DNA from: Raffaelea ambrosiae | Lineage: Eukaryota; Ascomycota; Sordariomycetes; Ophiostomatales; Ophiostomataceae | Assembly (NCBI GenBank): GCA_002778195.1 | Contig: PCDI01000001.1 | Location: 2,730,453 to 2,794,452 of the forward strand | Reading direction: 5' to 3' | Length of the DNA: 64,000 bases | Shown here: positions 1 to 10,967 of the stretch, one piece after another | Position numbering within the stretch: position 1 is the first letter of the stretch | How the letters are laid out: each line of letters opens with the position of its first letter | Made by a program: the position numbers and the translations under genes | Notes under the pieces: model-generated | The model's input: the letters and a program-made list of their open reading frames with translations, nothing else | Databases searched by the model: none | Told to the model about the DNA's origin: nothing

Positions 1-1038
1 GGGAATACCATCCCAGGTTGGGCATAATCCGGTAGCACCCGGCGGTCGCACATCGGGCACGTTCTCGGGTGTGACATCCCCGAGCAACAGAATACAGCCA
101 CGTTGATGGAGCCCGGACAGCTCGTCAAAGGACTTGAATGCAATAAGATACTTCCGCATGTCCGACTCGCACAGCTTTGCCAGAAAAAGCAACTGCTCGC
201 ATATACGACGGCGCATCAGCTCAAGGACATGAGTGTTCATGTCGGCTCTCCAGACGGCCTTATTCAGCAATGCGCCAAGCGAGTTGTGGTTGCGTAGGAA
301 GGCCTTGTATCCTCCGTGGTACTTCCCGCGACGAGCGGCCGAAAAGTCACGCAGAAGTCCCTCCCTTCCCAGCGTGTATGCGGTAGGCCCACTCGGCCTC
401 GCCGCGCCGGAGTTGCCCGATGCTAGCGCAGACTCCGAATGGGACGGGGACGGAGTATCCGCCATAGCAGACGGAGGAGTCCCTGCCGGGGAAGAAACGG
501 CATCCTCATGCACTTGCACAGGGGCAAGGTCGGTAGGCACCCACCATGGGTCTCCAGTTTCGTGGTGCGCCATCAATTCAAAGCCCTGCAAGAAGCCACG
601 CGGCAGACGCAGTCTTGTCGACGCGCACTGCCGGGTAGGGGTCGCCAAAATCCAAGCTGTCTTCTATTAGCTACCACGTGCTTCGAGAACAACCCGGGGT
701 CCTTGGGTCTCGGCTCGCCACTCACCAAAGGCATTGCGGGACAGCTTTTGCTGCAGCTTGGTCTTTTTGTATGGCTGTCTGGTTGGCTTGGGTAGCTTCC
801 ACTGGGTCCGGGCCTTTTGAAAAGATGCGTCTGCCAAGGGCGACCTGGGGAGCTGCTGTGACGGCCGGCCGTCAGCCGTTGAGGAGAGTGTCGCCTGCGC
901 GCCGGCCTGGCTTGGGGACGGCTGGCAGAAGCACCGCCTCTGTCGTGGAATGGAAGTGGATGAGACCGCCGGTCTGCACGGCTGGCAGAAGGTGCCTATC
1001 TTTGAGGTACAGAGTCGGGCGCGGCCGGAGGCAGACAT
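1..1038 (-). CDS. Hypothetical, probably mitochondrial protein (3' end cut by window edge)
   Basis: I read two exons on the minus strand. Exon 1 runs from ATG 1038 to 726. A 69 nt intron (725-657) starts GTGAGT, has GCTAAT near its end and finishes ACAG. Exon 2 runs from 656 to the left edge without a stop. Phase agrees across the junction (phase 1). The first 45 residues are rich in Arg, Ser and Cys with few acids, like a mitochondrial presequence. The part after the intron reads AWILATPTRQCASTRLRLPR and then a section with a GDPWW motif. A low-complexity Ser/Pro stretch follows, then a helical, basic region with LRDFSAARRGKYHGGY and ELMRRRICEQLLFLAKLCES. I do not recognise the family. It is divergent from the mitochondrial protease gene 336 bp away. 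The frame opens further upstream without an ATG (to 1089), so the start is a choice. Function is unknown; mitochondrial location is an inference. Confidence 0.6.
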
Positions 1039-1374
1039 GCTGCATCTCACGCAAGAGGGCGCAGCTGAAGAAGCTAATGAAGAAGCCACTGGGAAGCTCC
1101 TAAAGACTTGCTGGTGCTTGCTGGTGCTTGCTGGTGCTGGTAGCTCGGGACAAGTATGCAGAAAAACAAAAGCGGCGTGCTGGTATTCTAATATGCGGGT
1201 CTAGCCACAAGGCGATAACAGATAACGGCGGCTGGCGCCCGCCAAAGCGCCGCAGAACAAAACAAGGCACGCTTATTTTGGCTGGGAGACATCGCCGTTC
1301 GCCACCGCCAGAGCTTCGAAGCTCTTCTATCTATTGCAGCCTGCGACGCCCAACACCGTCTCGTGCCGGACAAG
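1039..1374. promoter_or_regulatory. Divergent intergenic promoter, hypothetical mitochondrial gene / ClpP
   Basis: This 336 bp gap lies between two divergent start codons. It holds a short tandem repeat of a 10-mer GCTTGCTGGT (three copies, about 1108-1140) close to the minus-strand gene. I see no clear TATA box. Both flanking products look mitochondrial, so a shared promoter is plausible but unproven. Confidence 0.4.
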
Positions 1375-2409
1375 ATGAATGCTCAGAGAGCCGCATTCCG
1401 GATTTGCCAGGGCATTGGCGCCCAGTCATGCCGCCGGTTCTCCCATCTCTCCCGCTTCCCGGCCCCCCCTGCCACACCGGCAAACCCGTCCGCTTCGATA
1501 CCGATGCCGTACATCACAGAGGTCACAGTACGGCTCGCTCGCCATCCTATTCACTTGACAAGACTAGACTGGACAGACGCGCTAACGGTGTAGGCCGGGG
1601 GTTGGCGGACTTGTTCGTGATTGCCCTCCTCCCCTTTTTTCTCCTCTTGTCCTCCCTCCCCGCCGGCGCCTCTCCTCGCCGTGGCATTGACCCGAAAGGC
1701 AGCTGACCGATTCGAACAGCGGATATATTTTCCAAGCTTCTCCAGGTATGCTCAGCTGGCTCTCCCCCCCACCCCTTGACGTGCAGGGCCCGTTACTGAC
1801 CGTGGGGACCGCACTGGGAATCAGGAGCGCATTGTGTGTCTGAACGGCGCCATCGACGACACGGTGTCCGCAGCCATTGTAGCACAGCTGCTCTGGCTGG
1901 AGTCGGACGCGCCCGACAAACCCATCACAATGTACATTAACTCACCCGGCGGTGAAGTCAGCTCCGGGCTGGCAATCTACGATACCATGTCGTACATCCA
2001 ATCGCCCGTGTCCACCGTGTGCGTCGGAGCGGCGGCGTCCATGGCGGCCATTCTGCTCATCGGCGGCGAGGATGGCAAGCGCTTTGCCCTCCCGCACAGC
2101 TCAATTATGGTGCATCAGCCGCTGGGCGGCACGCGAGGACAGGCGGCCGACATCCTGATCTACGCCAACCAGATTCAGCGCTTGCGCGGCCAGGTCAATG
2201 AAATCGTGCGCCGCCATCTGAACAAGTCGTTTGGCCACGACAAGTATGACCTGCGAGACATCAACGACATGATGGAGAGGGACAAGTACCTGACGGCCGA
2301 GGAGGCTAAGGAGTTCGGCATTGTGGACGAAATTTTGCACAAACGGCCACCAGCAGGCACCGCCGGGCCCGGCAAGGAGACAGGCCAACAGCCGACCCAG
2401 CAGGCTTGA
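1375..2409 (+). CDS. Mitochondrial ATP-dependent Clp protease proteolytic subunit ClpP
   Basis: This is a serine peptidase of the ClpP family (S14), the proteolytic ring that works with ClpX in the mitochondrial matrix. I assign four exons: 1375-1527, 1594-1612, 1720-1745 and 1825-2409, giving 260 residues. All phases agree. The 19 nt second exon encodes AGGWRT, which restores the conserved stretch before DIFSKLLQERIVCLNG. The N-terminal 45 residues are Arg/Ser/Ala-rich and fit a matrix presequence. Key motifs are visible: INSPGGEV, the nucleophile Ser in VGAAASMAA, the catalytic His in IMVHQPLGG, and the Asp in the region after DKYLTAEEAKEFGIVDEIL. The C-terminus is a Gln/Gly/Pro-rich tail. 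Without the two tiny exons a naive model would begin at the GTG at 1834 and lose the targeting sequence. Family assignment is secure; exon 2 rests on frame and motif logic. Confidence 0.93.
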
Positions 2410-3197
2410 CACAAGACTGGCACGGACGGGAGGAGGGCGGAGTCGTGCGGCAGATGTGCACATTGGCCGTGAGTAGAAGGTGAGAGTGGAAATCGAAAGG
2501 TATGAGTTGAAGCCGTGAGCGAAGCATGTGTGCATCGAAAAAGCGCACAGCTGCAGCTGCGCTGCCCGCCCCAGCTGTGACAGGCGGACTTCTACTACCG
2601 TGGCCGCCTGCATAGTTGGGACATGGCGCCGCGTGTATATATGTGTCCGGAGTAGTGCTAGAGCCCCCGACCGACCGCCCAATCAGAGGGCTTCTAATTA
2701 GACCCTCAGCCCATCTGTTACTTTTTGCGGGGTGGGCGGTCAAGAAAATTTGATTCTGCCTGCCGACTTCGCTGGGCCAAATTGGCCCTGTCCGGCCGAC
2801 CATCTTCCTCACCTGTGGTGCTGTGACGGGGAGCTCGTACGGTCCTCATTTTTCTTGATTTCTGCGATTGGGGTTCTCGTTGATTCTGGACAGGTGACTC
2901 ACTCCGCCGACGCCACGGATTCTACCTTGCTCACACGTCTGCTCCCGCTGCTGTGTAAGCGAACGACTGCCGAGCTCTCCAGGCAATCGCCTCTTATCCA
3001 TAAGTTTCACACAGGTTTATCGACGAGTATATCCACCCGTCTCTCCTCCCTGGCGCCGCTGTCAATCTCGTGTTGCCTCGTCTTCTCTCCTGATTCAGAC
3101 CTCCCACCTGCGCCCCCTCCCACAGCTCAATGCACTCTGTCTTGTTTGCCTGGTCTGTCTGGTCGCTCTGAACTCGACTCACACATTGTCTGCCACA
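2410..3197. other. Intergenic: ClpP 3' region and ILV3 upstream region
   Basis: No supportable gene. The right half is pyrimidine-rich, as expected for the ILV3 leader, and carries the TGACTCA site listed separately. Confidence 0.5.
2895..2901 (+). promoter_or_regulatory. Candidate Gcn4/CPC1 (cross-pathway control) site upstream of ILV3
   Basis: A perfect TGACTCA lies about 300 nt upstream of the ILV3 start, and a one-mismatch copy CGACTCA lies at 3175-3181. TGACTCA is the known binding site of Gcn4/CPC1 bZIP activators, which control amino-acid biosynthesis in fungi. ILV3 is a branched-chain amino-acid gene, so regulation by this route is reasonable. A 7-mer can occur by chance. Confidence 0.5.
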
Positions 3198-5167
3198 ATG
3201 TTCTCTTCTGCGCTGCGCCAGGCGGGCAGAGCTGGCCCCCGGCGGTCGCTCCTCGCCCGGCCCGGCAAGCTAGGTGCCGTCCCGACTCCAAAGTAAGCAC
3301 GGGCAACTGCTGTCTTCATCTCTCTCTGTCCGTTCCAGAACTGTCCTGGGTTCGGTGGCTGCTTCCGAGAGACTCGTTTCCAACCAGATGCTAACCCATC
3401 GGCCTGCTCAGCTTGGCTGTTAGGCACCTCCGACCCTTCTCCAATTCGCCGGCGCGGCCGGCCGACTCCAGCAGCTCGGACGATTCGCTCAACAAGGTCT
3501 CCGCACACATCACGCAGCCCAAGTCTCAGGGCGCGTCCCAGGCGATGCTCTACGCCACCGGCATGACCGAGGAGGACATGAACAAGGCCCAGGTCGGCAT
3601 CTCCTCTGTCTGGTACGAGGGCAACCCCTGCAACATGCACCTCCTCGGCCTCTCCGACGCCATCAAGAAGTCTGTGGCCCAGGCCGGCCTCGTTCCCTTC
3701 CGCTTCAACACCATTGGCGTCTCGGACGGCATCAGCATGGGCACCCTGGGCATGCGGTACTCGCTGCAGAGCCGCGAGATTATCGCCGACAGCATTGAGA
3801 CTGTCATGAACGGCCAGTGGTACGACGCCAACATCTCCATCCCGGGTTGCGACAAGAACATGCCAGGCGTCATGATTGCCATTGGCCGCGTGAACCGCCC
3901 CAGCATCATGGTGTACGGAGGCACGATCCGCCCCGGCTGCGGCCAGAGCGGCCAGCCCCTCGATATTGTCAGCGCCTTCCAGGCCTACGGCGAGTACATT
4001 GCCGGCAGCATCGAGGAAAAGGAGCGCTTCGACGTCATCCGCCACGCCTGCCCCGGCGGCGGAGCCTGCGGCGGCATGTACACCGCAAACACCATGGCCA
4101 GCGCCATTGAGACCCTGGGTATGACCCTGCCGGGCGGCAGCAGCTTCCCTGCCGAGCACCCCACAAAGCTGGCCGAGTGCGAGAGAGTCGGCCCTGCCAT
4201 CCGGAACCTGCTGAAAGAAGACATCCGACCCAGCGACATCATGACACGCCAGGCCTTTGAAGATGCTATGACCCTTGTCACCATTCTTGGCGGCAGCACG
4301 AATGCCGTCCTCCACCTCATTGCGATCGCCGACTCCGTCGGCCTCAAGCTGACTATTGACGACTTCCAGGCCGTGTCCGACCGCACGCCTTTCCTGGCCG
4401 ACCTGAAGCCGTCTGGCAAATACGTATTTGAGGACCTGTTCAAGATCGGCGGTATCCCTTCGGTGCTCAAGTTCCTGCTTAAGGAGGGCGTCATTGACGG
4501 CAACAGAATAACTGTGACGGGCAAGACGCTCAAGGAGAATCTCACTGCCTTTGCCGATCTTCCAGAGGACCAGCCAATCATCCGCCCGTTCAGCAATCCC
4601 ATCAAGGAGACTGGCCATCTCCAGATATTACGCGGTTCTCTGGCACCCGGCGGTTCCGTGGGCAAGATTACCGGCAAAGAAGGCCTGCGCTTCGAAGGCA
4701 AGGCAAAGTGCTACGATGCCGAGGACGACTTCATTAGCGCCTTGGAACACGGCGAGATCAAAAAGGGCGAGAAGACTGTCGTCATCATCCGCTACGAAGG
4801 CCCCAAGGGTGGCCCGGGCATGCCCGAGATGCTCAAGCCAAGCTCGGCCATCATGGGTGCCGGCCTGGGCAAGGACGTGGCTCTGTTGACCGACGGCCGC
4901 TTTTCCGGAGGCAGCCATGGCTTCCTTATCGGTCACATTGTGCCAGAGGCCATGGAGGGGGGTCCAATTGGTCTTGTCCAGGACGGTGACCACATTGTCA
5001 TTGACGCGGCGGAAAAAGTTGTCGACCTGGACGTGCCTGAAACGGAGCTTAAAGAGCGGCGGAAACTGTGGAAGGCACCCGAGCTCAAGGCAACCAAGGG
5101 CACTCTGAGGAAATATGCAGCACTCGTGAGCGACGCTAGCCGTGGCTGCGTGACTGACGGCTTCTAG
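3198..5167 (+). CDS. ILV3: Dihydroxy-acid dehydratase (branched-chain amino-acid synthesis)
   Basis: Mitochondrial dihydroxy-acid dehydratase removes water from dihydroxyisovalerate and dihydroxymethylvalerate, the third common step of valine and isoleucine synthesis. Exon 1 (3198-3292) encodes a classic Arg/Ala-rich presequence starting MFSSALRQAGRAGPRRS. The intron is 3293-3411 (GTAAGC, GCTAAC, TCAG), and exon 2 is 3412-5167, giving 616 residues. The junction codon is Asn and the phase fits. Iron-sulfur cysteines of the ILVD/EDD family are visible in GNPCNMHL, GCDKNMPGV and GGGACGGMYTANTM. Further family motifs are GGSTNAVLHL and LLTDGRFSGGSHGFLIGH near the C-terminus. The length matches fungal orthologues. 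A TGACTCA site upstream suggests cross-pathway control. The large minus-strand open frame across this gene is a shadow. Confidence 0.96.
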
Positions 5168-5560
5168 AAATGACATACGAGATATGAGCAAGTGGGTGGA
5201 TGTCGGGTTATGGATATGGGAACGGTAGCCAGGTATTGGGGGCGCAGACAAAAAACAAAAAACAAAAGTAACCTCTACAGTCTATTTACGTTGTCTCCTT
5301 CTTTGAATTTATTCTGATGAGCAAACTTATTGTTATCTACTAGTGCAACAAGATTCTGTGATTTGCAGCATTGTGATCGCCCTCTTCGACTCACGGTCTT
5401 TCCAAAAGCGAGACATGGGACGGGCCAGTGCCAGCAAAGAAGACAGATGGTATGGCATGCACATCAGACATTGAAAGCAAGGCAACGCACTATATGACAA
5501 AGAAACAGGCCGAGGCAGGAATGCAGGAGACTGATACACAAACTCCTGCAAGACGCCGTT
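5168..5560. other. Convergent 3' intergenic region
   Basis: This lies between the tail-to-tail ILV3 and acyltransferase genes. It is AT-richer, with an A-rich run near 5250-5268. It probably holds both 3' untranslated regions. No gene seen. Confidence 0.4.
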
Positions 5561-6669
5561 TCATTTGCTGTTCTTTGGCCTTCTCCAGGCTCCGACAAAG
5601 GCTGCCTTGTCCTTCAATGTCAAGCCCACGCGCTTGTTGCGCCCCAGCCGCGACAATGCATCCGCGACACGGTCCAAGAAGACTTGCTCCTCGGCCGTGA
5701 GGTCCGTTCCAACCGGACCCAGGCGCCCGCCGGCACCATCGTAGCCCGTCTCGGAGATGCTCCCTGCACTACTGCTGCTGCCTCCTCTGCCGGAGGTATT
5801 TGTGACGCCTTCGGCGATGCGAACGCGGATGCAGTGTGTCGGCCTGCTCAGTAGCTTCCACAGAAACGCAAGCCACTCTCCCGGGATGGGCGTTGTGATG
5901 TCGGGAGGGGTGTAGCGCATGCTGACGGGAAATATTTTGGCCTGGGCAGGCGCTGCCACCAACGAGGGGCTGAAGGGCAGCACACCTCTGCCATTCGTCG
6001 TCCCACACTCCGGAAAAACAACAATGATGCGTTCAGGGTGCGCACTCACAAGTGCGCGTAGGTCGGTGAGCTGCCCACTGCTCCCATCCGGCGGCAGAGG
6101 GCCACCCAACTGGGATGGGCTGAGCGCCTGGAAGGCAGCGCGGAGCAGCGAGACCTGCCGAAGCTTGCGGCTGCCCGGGTAGGACACTGTGAAGATGGGA
6201 TCAAAGATGGCAGCAAGGTAGAGCGCATCGATGGGCGACGTGAAGCTGGCCGCGATCACCGTGCCCGGGTGCGGCACCCGAGAGACCGGCTGCTGAGATA
6301 GATGTCCTCGTTTTACGCCGTCAATTTGAAGATCTACCCACCAAATCCCCGGAATAGCCAGCATCCCGCCGAGCAGTAGCTTGCGCACGGCCACTGGCAG
6401 GGGCAAGTGGTGCAGGACAATGAAGTAGACAGCTGCATACGCAATAAACGGGACTAGGCGCAAGAGGAAGAGGAAGAGCCGCGGGAGGAACCACAGCGGA
6501 CTCGACGGGGTCCGGATCGGGAGAAAGGGCGAGACCCCGGAGCCTAGAAGCAAGCCACATGGCCGCGGTCAGCACAGGTAGGGCGGTGATGAGCAGCAGC
6601 TAAAAGCGGCGACGGGTTCCAGCCACGGCCAGACTTGCCTCTGTCCCGGAACTGGGAGAATTTCTCCAT
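5561..6669 (-). CDS. LOA1/VPS66-like lysophospholipid acyltransferase
   Basis: A membrane acyltransferase related to yeast Loa1/Vps66, which is linked to lysophosphatidic acid acylation and lipid-droplet and vacuolar traffic. Exon 1 (6669-6639) encodes MEKFSQFRDR; exon 2 is 6543-5561, together 337 residues. The intron 6638-6544 appears to start GCAAGT and end CTAG, so it is a GC-AG intron. It joins the highly conserved fungal N-terminus MEKFSQFRDRGSGVSPFLP in phase. One long hydrophobic segment (WFLPRLFLFLLRLVPFIAYA, about residues 24-43) is followed by a second around LLLGGMLAIPGIWW. The acyltransferase HX4D box is degenerate: AASFTSPIDALYL has Asp but no His at the expected place. The FPEG-like box reads VVFPECGTTNGRGVLPF. 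The C-terminus has a Gly/Ser-rich loop. It is divergent from the kinesin gene. Confidence 0.85.
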
Positions 6670-7413
6670 CGTGAAGGCAGCCTGAAGAGATGCCTATTTC
6701 GCGGCACAACGAGCAGGAAAAAAGAGGCGGCTGCTGCCGTGGCGGTTAATCTTGGCCGGCTGTGGTGGCCCGGCCAGATGGGGAGGACGAGCAAGATCAC
6801 ACAGTTGTATAGCGAAGCTTGCCTCCCATTTCCCGTGGATTCGGGCGACAGGCAACAAGACGAGCGAACGGGTGACACTGCTGTTTTGCGACGCCGCTGC
6901 CGATGCGCAAAACCTTGGCTGGCATGTGAAGACGAGACTAGTGGGTTGCAGCGCAGGTGGAGGCACGTGGCTAGACTGTGGCGCTGTATGTGGCTTGATT
7001 GTTTGTGCTGGTTGCGGGGTGCAACCGGACGAGGAAGTAAACAAACGGGGCTGGCCATGAAGAAACCACCACCTGACCCCATAACTAATAGTTACCGCTC
7101 TCTGCTGCCGCCTAATAGGCCACGACGAACTACTCGTATGAAGATACCGACTACATACATGCGCAGTCGATGAGGCCGACATCCATTCAGCTTGGAAGCG
7201 TTGCAAGTCTTCCCTCGTCGCCGCTGGAACTTGCATCTTAATACCATGTTTCCTGTTTCCGAGTCTGTCTCCAGTCTCCATTGAAACCGTTTCGAACAAC
7301 TCTCTTCCACACCGGCCACGGCTTTCTCGTCCTGCTTCCCTTGCCCCCTTCTTCCCCTGCTCCTGATTCGCAGCAGCCAGCGCCGTGCCAGCGCCCTTCG
7401 ATACCGCTCGGAC
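6670..7413. other. Divergent intergenic region, acyltransferase / kinesin
   Basis: 744 bp between two start codons. The kinesin side is pyrimidine-rich (about 7200-7380), consistent with a fungal 5' leader. I see no gene and no clear known site. Confidence 0.4.
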
Positions 7414-10400
7414 ATGGACAGCATGGAGAACACGGTAAGTAGGCCGATCCGGACCCGTGTCGCGTACACATCATACACGTAGACATCTACGTGTTTCGTG
7501 GCGCCGTCAGCCTTGCTGTGGTGCCTTGGTGCGCAGCTCTTTTTCGAACCAAGTACGGCATTTCTGACAGACTTGCAGGGCCCCAGGCAACAATCAAGAA
7601 TCCCCTACCCCAGAACGCAGGCAGGCACTGGACTGCAAGAGATGACTGAGACGCAGCACAACTCTCGCACCCAGGCCTCGATGATGCGCCCCCCGGCCCC
7701 GACGGGAATCAAACGACCGGGACCCGAACTCCGTAAGTCTGTCCGAGCACAGGAGGAACTGGTTCGAAAGACGAACATTTGGCGGACCCAGGAGCTAATA
7801 TCAGTTGCGAACACCCTCGAGCGCAGAGCCCCAACCAGAAGCGAAGAGGCAGACCTTGGTTGAACGAGCTGCAGACTACAACGGCAAGAAGTCCATTATC
7901 GGCTCCAGTGCGACCGCAGCATCTGCTGCTGGCATAAAAGGCAGCTCCATTGCGACCCTGGCTTCCAAAGTGAGTTGAAATGCCGGCTGGGAAACCGGAG
8001 TGGCCGTGATGCGAATCTCAAGACTGCCTGCGTTCCTGAGCTAACGCTGGCTCTTCGACCCAGCACCAGACTGCGAAACCGTCAAGGCCCGTCTCGTCGC
8101 TGGCCCAGTCCATGCCCCAGTCCTCGAATGCTCACTCGAACGTGCTTCCATCAAACAGCCTCCTTGCCCGCAGTATTGGGCCGGGCGTTGGAAAGCGTGC
8201 CGCGCACGCAACTGCAAACCAGATCCCATCAACCCGGCGCCGACCAAACTCGACACTGTCGCGTCCTGCCACATCTGCCGGCCAATACAGCAGGGCATTG
8301 CCAGACGATGATCAGCCTCTCGGTGGAAAGCAGCAAAATGGTATGGTTTCATCATCGCTCTCCCACAGTCACCACCAGCATACAAGAACACAGCCAGACC
8401 CAAACGCCCGTGCGGGTCGGTATACCACGATCCAACCCGAAATCCAAACACAGCTCCAAAATCAGGCCCAGATACAGCTCCACCAGACAACACATAAAAA
8501 GGCCCCAGCAATGCCAGGTGGGAGGCATAGTTCTCTGGAGAGCGTGGTGGATATCCTAAGTAGATTGTCCATCCACCACCCTGTCACTGAAACCGCCCCT
8601 GAGGGAGGAAATCAAGCGTTTTCCAAGCGACGACGTGCATTGGCTTATCCAGAGGCACCGAAAACAAGTGTGTCGGACCAGGTTTCTCCTACTTTTAAGA
8701 CACCGGACAGACCTGGGCTAGTTACCCCATTTCCGACCCGGTGTATCCAGTGGCAAGCATCGCCACAAACCCCTGTCCAATCCCACCAAGAGGTCCAAGC
8801 CGAGTTAGCAAAGATGGAAGATACCCTGTCGGCCGTGAAGTCGCGCTCGCCTGGCAGGAAACACGCCCCGTTTATGAGCAAGTATTCTAACATGAGAGGG
8901 TTTCTAGTTTTGGATGTCGATGAACGCCTCCGCGAAGTCGAGTCTCAGTTTTACAACCTCAAGGATGTCATGAACCAGTCGTTGACCGATAGAAAATCCC
9001 TCGAAGACGTGGTTGAACTGGCCAAAAACAGAGGTAAAGACCAAGAAGCGGTCACAACGGCCCCGATTCCCCTACGTTGGGTTGGCGGCACTGACAGTTT
9101 TTTGCATAGCAAATGACCTCGAGCGGCAGCGAGATGCACTCGAAGAAAGAGTCTCCGTCCTTCGGGACGAGGCCGACGCGCTGCGGCAACAGCTTCAGTC
9201 TGTATCCGTCGCCATTGAAGGAGAGCGAAGGGATATGAGTTACAAGCTCGAAGACCAAGCCCGCGAGCACCGGCGAGAGCTCGAAGATGTACGCAAAGGC
9301 CACAGCGACGAATTGCAGGGGCTGCAACGGAGCCACCGCGAAGCGCTGGAGGCTGTGGAAAGAGAGCACAAGGCCAACCAGGAGGAGGAGAAGAGCCGTG
9401 CTCTCCGCGAGATACTCGATCTCAAGACCAAGCTTGGATCGGAACAGCAGGACATGCACCTGTCGTTGCTGGGCAAAGATCGGGAGCTGCAATTGCTTAA
9501 ATCGGCCCAGGCGGAGCTGCAGAACGACTTGGACCGAGAGCGATCGATGAGAAGTGCAATGCAGACGCGGCTGGCCGAATCTGCATCTGCCAACGTCGAA
9601 CTGGAGGAGCGGGCACGCGCTCTGCAGGCGCAGGTCGACTTTCTACAATCAGACAGCAAGCAGCAGTCTGACCAGTTTGCAGAGATGGAAGCACGCATGC
9701 AGCAGGCGCTCAAGGTGGCCGACGAGGCACGGCAAAAGCTCATCAAGGAAGAGACAGAGAGACGCATCTTGTTCAACAAGTATCAGGAGCTAAAGGGCAA
9801 CATTCGGGTCATGTGTCGTGTGCGGCCTGCGCTGGGCGCTACAGAACACGACGAGCCGGCTAAAATCGCCTTCCCGGACGAAAACACCTCTTCGTCGCAG
9901 ATCGACGTGGCGGGCCCGGAGGAGAAGAGCAGTCTTGGCGTGGTCAGCCGCAAGACAATGCCCTTCGAATTTGATCGAGTCTTTGCGCCAAATGCGCGCA
10001 ACGAAGAGGTTTTTGACGAGATCTCCCAGCTGGTGCAGAGCGCCCTTGACGGATACAACGTGTGCATCTTTTGCTACGGCCAGACGGGGTCGGGGAAGAC
10101 ATACACGATGTCGTCGCCGGATGGCATGATTCCCCGTGCCACACACATGATTTACGACACGGTCAGGCAGCTGGAGGAGAAGTCGTGGGCATACACAATG
10201 GAGGGCAGTTTTGTGGAGGTATACAACGAGGAGCTGCACGACCTGCTCGGCAATCCTGCGGCCGCAGGTGCCGGCCCGGAGGCTGACACAACAAAGAAGA
10301 AGCTGGAGATCCGCCACGACGAGACACGCAAGGCCACGGTGGTGACAAACTGCAAGACTGTACGCTTGGACTCGGCAGATAAGGTCGAGTCAATGCTGCG

Positions 10401-10967
10401 ACAGGCGCAGAGCAACCGCTCCGTGGCGGCGACAAAGTCAAATGAGCGGTCATCGCGCTCTCACTCTGTGTTCATGCTCAAGTTAGCCGGGGAGAACCGG
10501 GCAACCGGGGAGCGGTGCGAAGGTACCCTGAACCTGGTTGACCTTGCTGGGTCAGAGCGGCTGAAGCAGAGCGGGGCTGAGGGTGACCGCAAGCGTGAAA
10601 CTCAGAGCATCAACAAGAGCCTGGCGTGCTTGGGCGATGTGATCGAGGCCCTCGGTCGTGGGGCGCCGCATATTCCCTACCGAAACTCGAAGCTCACGCA
10701 CCTCCTGCAGTACTCGCTGGGGGGGAATTCCAAGACGCTGATGTTCGTCATGGTCAGCCCGCTCGAAGCCCATCTGAAGGAGACGTTGACGAGCTTGCGG
10801 TTTGCGACAAAGGTAAGAGAGACAGATCCCTCCGCGTGCCCCGATGACGAGAAAGACCGGCTTGAAGCCCCCCTAAGACTATGACACCAGAGCTGACAAT
10901 GTACACGCCCCAGGTCCACAATACGCACATTGGTACAGCCAAGTCAACGAAGAAGATCAAAGACTGA
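7414..10967 (+). CDS. Kinesin-14, C-terminal motor (KlpA/Kar3 type)
   Basis: A minus-end-directed mitotic kinesin with the motor at the C-terminus. I assign six exons: 7414-7434, 7579-7732, 7827-7969, 8064-9033, 9110-10812 and 10914-10967, totalling 1014 residues. The acceptor of exon 3 is the least certain (GCGCAG at 7826 keeps the frame; TATCAG at 7804 does not). The N-terminal about 430 residues are Ser/Gln/Pro-rich, as in tails that bind microtubules. Residues about 440-655 form a long coiled coil. The neck and motor begin at ELKGNIRVMCRVRP, the kinesin-14 signature. The P-loop GQTGSGKT is near residue 753, switch I reads NERSSRSH, and switch II reads DLAGSE. The last 17 residues (VHNTHIGTAKSTKKIKD) come from a separate small exon. 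It is longer than Aspergillus KlpA, mainly in the tail. Family identity is secure. Confidence 0.93.

Noticed and set aside
3179..4618. 479-residue open frame on the minus strand
   Set aside because: It lies opposite ILV3 exons and has the Ala/Gly/Val-rich composition typical of antisense shadows of GC-rich genes.
7805..7863. Acceptor TATCAG at 7804 for kinesin exon 3
   Set aside because: It leads to a stop in the only frame that fits the upstream exon phase, and it sits too close to the branch-like GCTAAT.
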